Assembly: GCA_039105265.1 (NCBI GenBank)
Contig: JAPFFF010000058.1
Span: forward strand, 434,001 to 498,000
Source of the DNA: Tritrichomonas musculus
Lineage: Eukaryota; Parabasalia; Tritrichomonadida; Tritrichomonadidae
Reading direction: 5' to 3'
Length of the DNA: 64,000 nucleotides
Shown: one piece after another, positions 44,341 to 54,978 of the stretch
Layout: the number at the start of each line of letters is the position of its first letter
How positions within the stretch are numbered: position 1 is the stretch's first letter
Made by a program: the position numbers and the translations under genes
The notes under the pieces: generated by a model
The model's input: only the letters and a program-made list of their open reading frames with translations
The model's database searches: none
Told to the model about the DNA's origin: nothing

Positions 44341-44770
44341 TTATAATAATTCATGTAAAATACAGGTGATAAAAATCGGGTGAGAATTCACCTCTTCACC
44401 CATGACTGTATTATTCAAATAAGAGGCCAATTCATTCAATTCATTTCATTCAATTATCATTCATTTCATTCATTCATTTCGTTCAAGTACTAAGGTTAAT
44501 TCACGTTCAAACCGAGACGTTAATAATCAATAATGCTGCTGTTCCTTGTTCTTAGATAATGTAATGAACAGATTCAAATACAGGTCAAATGAGAGACCAA
44601 TTAACTACAACAAGAAAGATGTAATAATGTTCCTTGTTCCTAGATGTTCCCGGATAAATCGTTTCCTAAAAAATGGAGCGGACAGATGACAGATGACAGA
44701 ACATAAGCATATATAAACATCTTTGTTTAATATTATTCCAGCGAAGACAAAAATAATATATTATTAGATC
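44340..44770. repeat. patch of short direct repeats
   Basis: Less A+T rich than the neighbours. CATTCATTT-type words are tandemly repeated at about 44430-44485. GTTCCTTGTTC(T/C)TAGAT occurs twice (about 44531 and 44629). ACAGATG is repeated at about 44690-44702. It joins the broken coding remnant that follows. Confidence 0.45.
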
Positions 44771-45560
44771 AACTCATTCAAGACTTCATTTAATACACCA
44801 AGGCATTTATCATTAACACTATCCTTCTTGTCTACGATTAATATTAAATCACCATTCCTTTTAGTAAACTTGTATCCAGTTATCTTAATCTGATTATTAA
44901 GTTCCTTAGTATTAAATTGATTACAGTAAGGATTATTCTTTATAAGCTTCCTTTAATGGTTTAATCTCATCTCTCTTAGCTAGCTCACTTATGAAGTTAA
45001 ACAAAATTTCTTTTTCACTAATATCATAAATATATCTTAAATATAAACAAAAATAATAACAAAGATTGTTTACTTAATAATCATATCAGCAAAGACTTTA
45101 TTTCTCCTCATCATCTTAGGCATTTGTTCGTAATAAACTATATCAACATCATCGCTCGAGTCTTCTTCTTTATTCTGTTTAATTACCTCGTTTATTAATT
45201 CTTTAGTAAGTTTCTTGTGCTCCTTTCGTTCTCTTTCTTTCTTTAAGTACTCATTTATCTGTTGCAATTCTTGTAATATCTGTAAACTGATATAAGATGG
45301 ATCGATGTTAAAGCGGTGGCTGTACAATTGGATTGGTTTATCTTCGTTATCTTGTTTGGTATTATATTGTTCATCATCATCGTCGCTAGAGGCTTCTTCG
45401 TCATTTCTTTTTGTATTATCTTCTTCGGTATTATCTTGTTCGGTATCGCTTTCTCTTTTTGTTTCTCGTTCGGTATCTCTTTTTATATTATCTGCATTGT
45501 CGTCTTCATTGTCATCGCTTACTTCTAATGGCTCCTTTCGTTTTTTAAGAATATATTTGA
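44769..45560 (-). pseudogene. broken remnant of foreign-looking coding DNA
   Basis: Minus-strand sequence with clear protein-coding texture in more than one piece. A Lys/Glu/Asp-rich, largely disordered segment with poly-Asp and Glu runs is followed by a helical segment (SYISLQILQELQQINEYL) in the frame that ends at 45070. A short, better-ordered piece with YKFTKRNGDLILIVDKKD ends near 44769. Base and codon use (CGA, ATCGAT) resembles the 6.1-kb Polinton-ended element more than the host genes. It looks like a fragment of an old virus-like element, broken in at least two places, and is treated as a fossil. The family is not recognised. Confidence 0.4.
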
Positions 45561-46195
45561 AATATTAAAAATCAATCGTTTTTCAAAATTTTGAAAAAAA
45601 TATAAACGGTTTAGTGTCTACCGCTCTAATTGATAATTTCTTTACTAATTATAAACATATGTGATTAGTTTTATATATCAAATGCATATTTGAACGATAG
45701 AAGGATAAGTATCATTAACAAATGTACATTTATTTTTTCAAACTTTTGGATATTTTGCTGATAAATTATAAAAATACCCAGATATTTCTTCCTTCGATCA
45801 CTTTTGCAGGGAAATGTGATATAAAAAATCGAAAAATTTCTTATCAATTTTAATTTGTATTGGGAAAAAATGGCGGGATATTCTTTGGAGAAAATTTATA
45901 GAAAGAAAAAAAGTTGGCGCTATGAAAAAGTGAAATAAAATATTATTTACATAATTTACTTCATTTTTCATTTGTCCTGATCACACAAATGAATTATATT
46001 TATAAGGAAGATATATTTAGCCGCGTTATGAAATGTCACATGAAAAATCATATATTTAGCCGCAAGACTTGACAATTAGTAAATAACAAGTATTAACTTT
46101 TTATTTTATTATGTTGACTAACGCCAGCCCTTGATGGATTTCATTAATAAGCTTCTTATGCCTATGTATTATGCTCGTTCCTATTCATTATTGTC

Positions 46196-46587
46196 GGAAC
46201 ACCATTTCGCTGATATAACAGGGAATCACACGATTTCTTGTCAACGCACGCAATTAACAAAGAAGCACAAGTACCAAGCAGAAGACACGGTGCATTTCAG
46301 CCACTCTTAGTCGCAATTGTTGGAACACCATTTGTCAGATATAACAGGGAATCACACGATTTAGAAATCGTAAGAAGTAATAATATAAGGGTTTTTAAAA
46401 AATATTATTAAATATGGAAATAATACTTTTAGAAATTGTATTAAATATATAGTTATATGTATTAATTAGTTTTAAATATTTAATAAAATCATGCGTTGAC
46501 GAGAAATCGTGTGATTCCCTGTTATATCTGACAAATGGTGTTCCAACAATTGCGACTAAGAGTGGCTGAAATGCATCGTGTCTTCTG
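46196..46587. repeat. triple repeat: one direct and one inverted copy
   Basis: A 41-bp sequence beginning GGAACACCATTT and ending ACACGATTT occurs at 46196-46236 and 46322-46362, and inverted at 46504-46544. The second and inverted copies extend to 84-bp arms (46279-46362 and 46504-46587) with one difference. The first copy also pairs with sequence near 46489-46508 (GTCAACGCA / TGCGTTGAC). Together they could form alternative hairpins. Function unknown. Confidence 0.65.
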
Positions 46588-47019
46588 ATTGATCACCTTG
46601 TGGACGTAATAATCAACTCAATTGAATAAAAGCCAATTTAACGTAGATTAAATAATCCAATCAAAAACTTAAAAAAATGAGAGCCATTTTTTTTTTATAA
46701 AAATGGTAAGCTAAATAAAAAAAAAGAAGAACTACAAAAGCATGAAACATAATTTTGTGTATTGATGTTAGAATCTTGAATTCATTTTGAACTTTTTGAA
46801 TGGTAAAATGATTAAATTGAAATTAAGATACATAAAAGTGTTTAAGTGCATCTAAAAGCAAGAGTGAACCAGCAATTGTTTGATACAATTTCAAAACAGA
46901 AAAAAATAAACTTTTTGAAAGAAAAAAGTTAATTAAAGCATATAACCATATATTTAATACAATTTCTAAGATTTTTATAAACGTTTACTTTTAAATTTTT
47001 ATTTCCGTTTACTTTTAAA

Positions 47020-47319
47020 TAGAGTGAGGAGAATTATATGTAAACGGGAGAATAATATGTAAACGCTACAGAAAAAGTTTAAGATATACAATTTTTTTGA
47101 ATTAATTAATAGAAATAATAAATAATTTATTTGAAAAAAATTGATAAAAAAACTCTAAATTATCTTTATTAAATTTTGTTTTTGTAATTTATTATATAGT
47201 GATTCAAATTAAATTGATAATGTATAATAATAAAACTAACTAAAAGAAAGCGGATAATGCTTTTCTCTTTCATTTTTAAACTTTTTCAGAAGCGTTTACA
47301 TATTATTCTCCTCACTCTA
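47020..47319. mobile_element. 300-bp MITE
   Basis: Ends TAGAGTGAGGAGAAT (47020) and its inverse (47319). The inverted similarity continues through TATGTAAACGC to AAAAAGTTT, with the left arm carrying one extra internal copy of GAGAATAATATGTAAACG. CGTTTACTTTTAAAT is duplicated just outside the left end (46982-46996 and 47006-47020). The terminal TA may be the target site. Nested in the 2.5-kb element. Confidence 0.55.
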
Positions 47320-48319
47320 ATCTTACGTAAGATTTTATAAATAACGTGCAAAAAAATAGATAGATATCTAAATGGAACTTTTTCGAAAAATTTTTATTCA
47401 ATTTTGTAATTGCCTTTGTATTGGCCTTTTATTTAAAAAAACGGTTAAACAATATTTATTTTTCTTTTACACTAACATTAGGGTTTTCATTTACCAACAA
47501 CTGCATTTGCATTACACATATTGATTTCCTTTCAAATGCTGCTCCTTCAAAAAATCTATTTTTATCGGACATGAGTTTTTCACTTAAATCACTTTAGTCT
47601 GAACTTGGATTTTTCCATATTTTCCACATTTTGTTTTGATACCTGCAATACTGTTGCAGCTGCTCATTCTAGTTGTTCTGATAATGCTCAGCGATTATTA
47701 TAGAAAATCTAATTTCTTTTTATTATCACCATTAAATATCAACCTGATGCTTCATGAACTTTTTTAATACATATAATAATACAATCACTAAAAAGTTTGC
47801 TTTTGTAATTAACAGATCATAGATTTCATTTTTACGCAAAAACTTCTTGGTGAACCTAAGAAAATATTTAATGTTCACAATAAAAGAGTAATTATGTGTT
47901 TTTAAAGGATTTTGTATCAAAAATATATTCAAATTAAAAGATGATTTTCTCCTTTCCTTAAGTATAGACCCAGTGGTGAACCAAGAATTTAATTAATTAG
48001 TTATATGTAACATTTCTATAAATAAAAATGCTTTGTTTTATATAAATTCACTTTTAATTTTTCTTTTTTTTCTTTTTTTTCTTTTTTAAAATTGAGAAGA
48101 AATTTTTCGAAAAAAGTTCCATTTTTGTATGTTAGTATTCAAATAGTATTCAAATTGAAAATTGAATGCAAAAATTTCGAAAAAGTTCCATTTTAAAATC
48201 TATCAAAAAATAATTTTAAACAGAAAAAATAAACTTTTTGAAAGAAAAATAGTAAATTTTTCATATTTTTTATATCACATTTTCCTTCATAGGTGATCGA
48301 AGGAAGAAATATCTGGGTA

Positions 48320-48643
48320 TTAGTATATCCTAATTTTTTTTTATCGTATTAAGACAAAATTATTCATTTTATCACTTATATTTTATATTATTCGTTAAAA
48401 TTTGTATTTCATCACACATTTTCTTTATCTTAGACTTGTTGATGTCATTAATCGATACTTTAGTAAAATCAGATTCCAAATATATTTCAATATGTTTACG
48501 AATCAAATTTATTTATTAAATTTTTGTATTCTCTTAGAGAAGCATTATATTGTTATTATTAAATAATAAAAACAAATTTAAGATATAAATTTATGTGCGT
48601 TTTTAATCAATTTTAGTTTACACATAACATTGAAACTACATCT
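48320..48643. other. spacer, no gene seen
   Basis: A+T-rich 3' flank of the LisH-like gene; nothing else recognised. Confidence 0.5.
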
Positions 48644-49285
48644 TTATTCATTATTATTTTCATCAGAGTCAAAATCGTTAAGACTAAAAACTTCGTCAAT
48701 ATCTTCTTCTGGATTGTCAATGATTGCATCTTCACCATCAACGACCTCTTCTTGAGTGGCAGCTGGCTGCGTTAAAAATGCACCGCCATCGTTTTGAATA
48801 AAATTATCTTCTTCAAAATCATCTTCCTCAGGATTATAATTGCCAGCCAAATATGGTAAAAACATTTGAAGACGGTTTGAAAATTTAGCTTCGGTTTTTG
48901 TAGGTATTGAATCAAGTAAACTATCAAATTGTTCGGAATTTCCTTCATAGTTTTCTGGTGAATATTCAGGGTGTTGTATAGGGTTTAGCTTGTTATCAAA
49001 TTCATAGTCAATGACTTTTAACGTTTCAACACAATTGTTGTCTTTTAAAAAATTCTTAACAATCGTATATGCCATATTCCATTCGAGATAATCGTGATGG
49101 TCACGGATAAGAGATTGCATTGAAGAGAATTTAAAGTTATCAGATCCAATAACTTCTTTTGATATCATACTAATATATTTTGCGCGTTCATGATTTTTAA
49201 CTCCGCATTTCTCTATATAGGGTGGAGTATTTTTAAGGATTTTATCTCGTTCTTCGGGTGTTAAGTCTCTTTGTTTTTTCGACAT
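48644..49285 (-). CDS. acidic protein with LisH-like motif, 213 aa
   Basis: Residues about 67-99 (AYTIVKNFLKDNNCVETL followed by KVIDYEF) fit the LisH pattern, a short helical dimerisation motif common in centrosomal, ciliary and ubiquitin-ligase subunits. The N-terminal 60 residues are basic and helical. From about 150 the chain is acidic and disordered (EEDDFEEDN, EEDIDEVFSLNDFDSDENN). No further domain. It is transcribed head to head with the coiled-coil gene at 49358, with 72 bp between the two ATGs, so they share a promoter region and may be co-expressed. The LisH call is my reading of the pattern; molecular function is unknown. Confidence 0.65.
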   Translation of the reverse strand: MSKKQRDLTPEERDKILKNTPPYIEKCGVKNHERAKYISMISKEVIGSDNFKFSSMQSLIRDHHDYLEWNMAYTIVKNFLKDNNCVETLKVIDYEFDNKLNPIQHPEYSPENYEGNSEQFDSLLDSIPTKTEAKFSNRLQMFLPYLAGNYNPEEDDFEEDNFIQNDGGAFLTQPAATQEEVVDGEDAIIDNPEEDIDEVFSLNDFDSDENNNE

Positions 49286-49357
49286 TTTTTAATAATACTC
49301 GTCTGTTTAGATTTAATATAAATAGTGTTTTCAATTATTTTTCATCGTTAATTTTAT
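49286..49357. promoter_or_regulatory. 72-bp divergent promoter region
   Basis: Separates two ATGs on opposite strands. TTTTTCATCGTTAA at about 49336-49349 looks like an initiator for the rightward gene. The leftward gene has no exact TTCATATCA. Confidence 0.4.
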
Positions 49358-50419
49358 ATGAGTGGAGATTCTCCTAAATATTTGAATGTTCTTCAGCATC
49401 GTCAAATAGAAAAGCAAATTAATTCCCAATCTTTTACAGAGGCTTCTCGTATAAATGATTCTAGCTCAATTTCAACTCCCAACGCTTCAAAACTTGCAGT
49501 CGAAGTTTTTCAAGAAAATCAACGTCTAATTGCCCAAATAGAACAAATGAAACAAAGTCATTTAAAAGAAATTCGTATATTAAGAGATGAGTACGAGCTC
49601 AGAATATCTAAATCTGCAGAAAATGAACGAAAATTCAGCATGCTACTTCAAGAAAAAGATGAAATAATTCGTGATCTTAGACGGCAGATTTCACAGACGA
49701 ATAAAGACACATTAATTCAACAACAAAATGAGCAAATTCAAAAATTAAATCTTCAATATGAAAATGCAATTGATTCTCGTTGTTTTCAGGTTGAGAAGTT
49801 TCAAGCAGCTCTTGATAAAGTAGAAGCATTAACTAAAGAAAATCAACTTCTCAAAAATCAAATTAGCAGAAATAATCCGATAAATGGTAATATTGCTGAA
49901 TCACCAATGAAATATCCTTATTATACGTCAGCTCCTTCTTCCTTTAAAGCACAATTGTCACAAACCCCAACACAAATAATGTCAAATCTAAATTCTACTT
50001 CTTATATGCCAAATGATAAGACTTTTAGTTATGAATATTGTAATAACAATTATTCTGATGTAAAAGCTTCAACGCCTCCAAATGCACGATACGGGCGAAA
50101 GCGAGCACCTCCAAATCATCCTGCTCTTAAAGAGCAAATTCCATATTATTTTAATCAAAAAGAATCAAATGAAGAACCTGAAGAAGTTCCTTTAGATGGA
50201 TTTGCTTTCACTTTGAATGAACTCAGAACCACTTTAAGAGCACTACTTGTCGAAAAGGGAGAAATTGAAAAAAGATTAAGTAAAGCTTCACCAGTTGAGA
50301 ATACAAAATATTTTGCTGGACCATTGATGCAAAGAGAAAATGATGAAAATAATCTTGACGAAGTAGATAAGATGATTGGACGAATTAAACTTGAGCTAAG
50401 AAGAATGGGTAAACTTTGA
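49358..50419 (+). CDS. coiled-coil protein, 353 aa
   Basis: Residues about 45-175 are a long coiled coil (heptads through NQRLIAQIEQMKQSHLKEIR and EKDEIIRDLRRQISQ). The middle (about 175-280) is Asn/Pro/Tyr/Ser-rich and disordered. The last 70 residues form two amphipathic helices (ELRTTLRALLVEKGEIEKRL and LDEVDKMIGRIKLELRRM), separated by a loop. This build is usual in centrosomal and ciliary scaffold proteins, and the partner gene upstream has a LisH-like motif, so a cytoskeletal role is a reasonable guess. No named family is claimed. Confidence 0.7.
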   Translation: MSGDSPKYLNVLQHRQIEKQINSQSFTEASRINDSSSISTPNASKLAVEVFQENQRLIAQIEQMKQSHLKEIRILRDEYELRISKSAENERKFSMLLQEKDEIIRDLRRQISQTNKDTLIQQQNEQIQKLNLQYENAIDSRCFQVEKFQAALDKVEALTKENQLLKNQISRNNPINGNIAESPMKYPYYTSAPSSFKAQLSQTPTQIMSNLNSTSYMPNDKTFSYEYCNNNYSDVKASTPPNARYGRKRAPPNHPALKEQIPYYFNQKESNEEPEEVPLDGFAFTLNELRTTLRALLVEKGEIEKRLSKASPVENTKYFAGPLMQRENDENNLDEVDKMIGRIKLELRRMGKL

Positions 50420-50744
50420 GTTTGTTTTGAAATCAAGTGATTTTGAATATAAAAATTAATTTCAATATTTGTTATAAGAATTATTAATATCGGTTAAATT
50501 GTTTTATAAAATTATTGGATTCTAATTTAATAATTATACCAAGATTCTTTTTTTAGCAAATAACGAAAAAAAAAAAAAAAAAAAAAAAAAATGAAAATAA
50601 TTTTCTAATTCTCATTTTGACAATAAACATAAAAATCATTAGAAAGTATGCATATCCAAATCGATTATCTTAATACAATATTAGTTTTTATAAAAATAAT
50701 ATATAAACAAAAAAAAAAAAAAAAAATAATATTTGAAAATTATA
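50420..50744. other. convergent 3' spacer with poly-A tract
   Basis: Lies between two converging genes. Contains an uninterrupted run of 26 A at 50566-50591 and a second A-run at about 50709-50725. Confidence 0.6.
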
Positions 50745-53700
50745 TTAGAAATTAAAGAAAGACTTATTTGCGCTTTTTTGAGTTGTTCTTTGGTATTGTC
50801 TAGTAGCTGCTGCGATTTGAGTTTCATTGCATCCTGCGAGTTCAAGAATGAGAGGCACCAACTGGTCACGTTTTGAATCATTTTGTAAGAAGAATTGAAG
50901 AAGGACTCTTTTCAAATAAGTCTCATTCAATTTCTTGTCATCTTGTAAAGGATCAATTTGACCGGGACCCGCTGACATAGCGGCAGAAGGAGGAGGATAA
51001 GATTTTTTCGACTTGGGAGTCTGATTAGAAGAAGAAGAAGAAGAAGGAGGAGGAGGCGAAGCAACGACATTTTTAGAATTTATTGGAACATTTTTATTTT
51101 GATGAGATTCAGGTTTAATAAAAATTTCATTGTCATTAAAAATTGACAAAACAGGCTTTGACTGACTATTTTGTGCTCTTTTCAAATCGATGGAAAGTTG
51201 TTGATTTTGTTCAAGAAGAGACGTATACAAACGATTAGATTTTTCAAGCATTTTTGTCAATTTTTCATTTTTCATTTCTGTTTCTTTGTTCGCTTGTGAA
51301 TTTTCAAGTCTTTGCTTTAACTCATCAACTTGATTTTCTAGTCGAGAAACGGTCTCCAAAATGTCAGGCATAACTTTTTCACTATCAGGCTGAGCATTTT
51401 TTTCTTGCAGTTCATTTTGTAAGTCATCGATTTGTTGCTGCCTTCTTTGCTCTGATTTGACAGCCCTTTGAATGAGCATTTTTAGCTTTGCAATAGTCTG
51501 ATCTTTCTCGTTTACAATTGACTGTAGTTCGGCTATTGATGGCTCTTTTTCTTTTCGCTCAAAATAATCGGTCAATTCTGCAACTTTTTTCTCTAAAGTT
51601 GGAATTGTTTCATTTTTAAGCTTGTCAAGTTCTGCCGATTTTAGAAAGAGATCAGAAATCTGCGATTTTTGTTGGTCTGACTGCTTAGCAAGTTGTTCAT
51701 TACTCTCCGATGTTTCAGTCAGATTTGATTCTAGTTGGTGAATCTTTTCTTGGGCTTCTTTAAGTTGATCTGACAAACTTTTTCTATCAGAACATTGACT
51801 CTTTAATTCAGAAATTTCATTTTCTTTTGAAATTAAAACCGTCATTTTCTGATTCAATGCTTGCTGCAAAGTGTTGTTCGCTGCTGATGATTGTGACAGC
51901 TCAAACTCAAGTTGCTGTTCATGCTTTCGTGCTTCTTGGAGCTTGGAATTAAGATCTTCAAAAGAAGAATCACTTTCAACCAACTTTGATTCAAGATTCG
52001 TAATTCTTTGTTGTGAATGTTGTTTCAATAATTCAAATTGTGATTGTAATTCTTTCAATTTTCCTTCTTTTGAATTCAACTGACCATTTAACCTCTCAAT
52101 TTTTGTTTCGAGAGAAACTTTTTCTGAACTCAGATTTTTTATTTGTTCTTGGCAGTTGACTAACTCACTCTGTGTCTCATCTGACATTGAATTCTGGTTC
52201 TTTCCTTTTTCATTCTCTAGTTCGATTGCCATTTTATTCAATTTTTCCAAAATTTCCATTTTTTCCGACTTTTCATTGCTCATTTCAAGTTCTTTTGAAG
52301 AAAGTTTCTTTGACAGATCTTTGTTTGCTTCCTCTAGCGACTTCAATTGAGATTGCAGAATCATCAGGTCATCTTCTTGTTGCCTGTATCGTTCGATACT
52401 TGTCAAATCTTGGTTGTGAATCAAACGAAGATTTTCAATTTCTTTCATCAGCTGCAAATTTTTGTTTTCAAGCTCGTTTTTGGCGCCACTTTCAATCAAT
52501 TGCTGCTTCAGTGACACTATTTCATTTTCTTTCAATTCATTGAGCTGTCTGTTTGAATTCCTTAGATTTGAAAGCTCAGTTGAAATCTCTTCCTTTTCAT
52601 TTTCGAGTTGTTCCACTCTTGACGCCTTCTCTTCAATCTCGCCGAGTTTCTTCTCGAGCTCGCTCTTGGACGAAGTCAGCTCAACAAGTGTCGCCTTCAA
52701 GTTGGATATCGTTGCTTCATAAAATGTCACTTTTTGTGAAAATTCGGCCTCTTGCTTGCTCGCCTTTTCGCTCCCCATGTCTAGCTGGCGCTGGAGCTCG
52801 TCTCTCTCCTTGACTGGGACAAATTCTGAGCTGATTTTGTACTTCAGCTGATTCATCTGGTTGGTCAGGTCGCTCATTTGCGTGTGAAGCTTGGCGAGCT
52901 CATCGTCTTTCTTTCGGATCTCGCCTTTGAGCTCCTCCCTCTCAGTGCTCAGTGACTCGTTGTGGTCGCTGATGAGACTCGCCGTCTTCTGTCTCTCTTC
53001 ATTTAGTGCGCCTTTCAATGAGTTGACCTGATTTAGTAGTTCTTCTCTCTGGTTGTTGCTTGCATTGATTATGCTTTCTGCCTTCTGTCTCTCTTCATTT
53101 AGTGTGTCTTTTAATGAGTTGACTTTGCTGATTAGTTCTTCTTTATGGTTGTTGCTTGCATTGATTATGCTTTCTGTCTTCTGTCTCTCTTCATTTAGTG
53201 TGTCTTTTAATGAGTTGACTTTGCTGATTAGTTCTTCTTTCTGGTTGTTGCTTGCATTGATTATGCTTTCTGTCTTCTGTCTCTCTTCATTTAGTGTGTC
53301 TTTTAATGAGTTGACTTGGTTGATTAGTTCTTCTTTCTGGTTGTTGCTTGCATTGATTATGCTTTCTGTCTTCTGTCTCTCTTCATTTAGTGCGTCTTTC
53401 AGTGAATTGATCTGGTTTATTAAATCTTCTCTTTGGCTGTTTAGTGCTTCGTTTTGGCTATTTGTCAGATTTTCTGATTTTGATCTTTCTTGATTGAGCT
53501 CATTTTTTAGCGAATCGATTTGATCTAGTAATTCTTGCTTTTGGATGTTGTTGGTGCTAATTAAATCTTCTGTTTTATTCCTTTCTTGGTTTAGTGAGTC
53601 ATTTAATGAATTGATCTGATTTAACAGTTCATTTTTTTCCTTGTTTAATTTGTCACTTTGATTTAGAACTTTCTGTTTCTCTTGGTTTAGCAAGTCTTTT

Positions 53701-54764
53701 AATGAGTCAACTTGACTTATCAGTTCCTCTTTTTGCTTATTCAAAATTTCAAATTGATCATCATTGTTGCTTATTTGATTAGTAACTTCATTTTTCAATT
53801 CTTCATTTTCGCTCGTTATTTTTTGGTTCTCTTCTTTAAGTTTGTCAATTTGGCTGCCCGATGCAGCAAGTTGTTCTTGTAGTAGTTTAAACTGTTGTTT
53901 GTAAACTTGAGCTTCGTCTGACTGTTGTTTTAGTGAACTGATCAAATCTTCATCTTCTTTTTGCTTCATTGAAAATTGTGATTGAAGAAGGGAAATGTGA
54001 CTCTCATAGGCTGATTTATCGGATTCAATAGAATTTTTAGTTTTGGTCAATTCGGCAGTTAATTCTTTCAATTGATTGGAAAGGTCGACTTTTTCTTGGT
54101 TAATTTTTTTAATTGCTTTTTCATACAAATGTTTTGAATCTGAATGTTGCTTGATTAAATTCTCGTTTTCTTTTTTAAGATCGTCTATTTGTGATTGAAA
54201 AGTAGAATCTTGATTTTCACTTTTTGCTTGAGTAAAACTTAAATTGGGATTTTCTTGGTTTGATGATTGTAATTCTGATATCTGAGAAGTTAATTTTTTG
54301 ATTTTATCTTCATATTCATTTTTATCGTGCTCAAATGCATTAATTAATGACTCTTGCTCTTCATTCTTTTCGGATAATAAGCTTTCATACTCTTCTATTT
54401 GCCTTTTAAAAAGAGTAATGGAATCTTCAAGATTTTGAATTTTCGTTTCATATTTTTCGATTTTTTGCTGCGTTTCTTGATGATTGAGTGTATCTAATTC
54501 TGATTGAGTTTTTTCTTGAAGTAATTTTGAAACCATTTCTTGCAAAGAAGCATTCACTTGATCTTTACCATCAAGTTCTAGTTTTAATTGCGCTATTTCT
54601 TGTTCGGCTGCTGAATTCTTTTCGCTTAAATCATTTTTCAATTTTTTTAGTTTTTCACGTTGAGCAAAAAGTCCACAACAAAGCTGCTTGAGAATTTCTG
54701 GATCGTTAATTTTATTGATTACTTCTGGTGATAAGTGTTGATCTTGTTTTGATTTCTCAGACAT
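50745..54764 (-). CDS. GRIP-domain golgin-like coiled-coil protein, 1339 aa
   Basis: Coiled coil over residues about 10-1150 with few breaks. Then comes a Pro/Ser linker (about 1195-1260), and residues 1280-1326 (YLKRVLLQFF then QLVPLILELAGC) match the GRIP domain with its key Tyr at 1283. GRIP domains bind Arl1-GTP on trans-Golgi membranes and golgins tether transport vesicles, so a trans-Golgi tether role is expected. Residues about 360-620 contain roughly nine degenerate 32-residue repeats of the type SLKDTLNEERQKTESIINAS; the central ones are nearly identical at DNA level (96-bp units). The ATG follows TTTCATATCA by about 20 bp. The gene lies 214 bp downstream of the Dus gene on the same strand. 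Confidence 0.85.
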   Translation of the reverse strand: MSEKSKQDQHLSPEVINKINDPEILKQLCCGLFAQREKLKKLKNDLSEKNSAAEQEIAQLKLELDGKDQVNASLQEMVSKLLQEKTQSELDTLNHQETQQKIEKYETKIQNLEDSITLFKRQIEEYESLLSEKNEEQESLINAFEHDKNEYEDKIKKLTSQISELQSSNQENPNLSFTQAKSENQDSTFQSQIDDLKKENENLIKQHSDSKHLYEKAIKKINQEKVDLSNQLKELTAELTKTKNSIESDKSAYESHISLLQSQFSMKQKEDEDLISSLKQQSDEAQVYKQQFKLLQEQLAASGSQIDKLKEENQKITSENEELKNEVTNQISNNDDQFEILNKQKEELISQVDSLKDLLNQEKQKVLNQSDKLNKEKNELLNQINSLNDSLNQERNKTEDLISTNNIQKQELLDQIDSLKNELNQERSKSENLTNSQNEALNSQREDLINQINSLKDALNEERQKTESIINASNNQKEELINQVNSLKDTLNEERQKTESIINASNNQKEELISKVNSLKDTLNEERQKTESIINASNNHKEELISKVNSLKDTLNEERQKAESIINASNNQREELLNQVNSLKGALNEERQKTASLISDHNESLSTEREELKGEIRKKDDELAKLHTQMSDLTNQMNQLKYKISSEFVPVKERDELQRQLDMGSEKASKQEAEFSQKVTFYEATISNLKATLVELTSSKSELEKKLGEIEEKASRVEQLENEKEEISTELSNLRNSNRQLNELKENEIVSLKQQLIESGAKNELENKNLQLMKEIENLRLIHNQDLTSIERYRQQEDDLMILQSQLKSLEEANKDLSKKLSSKELEMSNEKSEKMEILEKLNKMAIELENEKGKNQNSMSDETQSELVNCQEQIKNLSSEKVSLETKIERLNGQLNSKEGKLKELQSQFELLKQHSQQRITNLESKLVESDSSFEDLNSKLQEARKHEQQLEFELSQSSAANNTLQQALNQKMTVLISKENEISELKSQCSDRKSLSDQLKEAQEKIHQLESNLTETSESNEQLAKQSDQQKSQISDLFLKSAELDKLKNETIPTLEKKVAELTDYFERKEKEPSIAELQSIVNEKDQTIAKLKMLIQRAVKSEQRRQQQIDDLQNELQEKNAQPDSEKVMPDILETVSRLENQVDELKQRLENSQANKETEMKNEKLTKMLEKSNRLYTSLLEQNQQLSIDLKRAQNSQSKPVLSIFNDNEIFIKPESHQNKNVPINSKNVVASPPPPSSSSSSNQTPKSKKSYPPPSAAMSAGPGQIDPLQDDKKLNETYLKRVLLQFFLQNDSKRDQLVPLILELAGCNETQIAAATRQYQRTTQKSANKSFFNF
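52990..53400. repeat. 96-bp tandem repeats inside the golgin gene
   Basis: About four to five near-identical 96-bp units, each encoding 32 residues of coiled coil; single differences between units (for example K/Q, S/N, T/A) are visible. The unit length is compatible with the heptad pattern, and copy number is likely to vary between strains. Confidence 0.75.
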
Positions 54765-54775
54765 CAGGAAGATTT

Positions 54776-54793
54776 TGATATGTGATATGAAAA
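54776..54793 (-). promoter_or_regulatory. initiator-like TTTCATATCA of the golgin gene
   Basis: On the coding strand TTTCATATCACATATCA lies about 12-29 bp before the ATG, containing two overlapping CATATCA words. Confidence 0.45.
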
Positions 54794-54978
54794 AGTTTAA
54801 GATTTTAAAATAAGATCAACATAAATATATATATGTATATATTTCTAAGTATAAATCGCAATGGATACAGTTGGAAGTAATCTAATTAGTTTTTTTTTTT
54901 TTTCATATATAGGAAATAAAATTAAATATCAAAAAAATAAATTTAATTATATTAGTAACTTACAAAATGAAAATAGAT

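Larger units (their letters stand above)
45775..48319. mobile_element. inverted-repeat element without genes, 2.5 kb
   Basis: Terminal repeats of about 60 bp at roughly 88% identity: TACCCAGATATTTCTTCC from 45775 and its inverse ending at 48319. The terminal TA may be the duplicated target. No transposase. Inside are an 84-bp inverted pair with a third direct copy (46196-46587), the MITE at 47020-47319, and duplicated AAACAGAAAAAAATAAAC-type sequence (about 46893 and 48218). Confidence 0.6.

Noticed and set aside
46279-46587. LTR-like ends (TGTTGG / CCAACA)
   Set aside because: The matching arms are inverted, only 84 bp long, and there is no retroelement coding sequence or primer-binding site nearby.
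52156-53493. Several antisense frames across the golgin gene
   Set aside because: Shadows of a repetitive coiled-coil gene; the repeated LLALIMLSVFCLSS peptide is just the 96-bp repeat read backwards.
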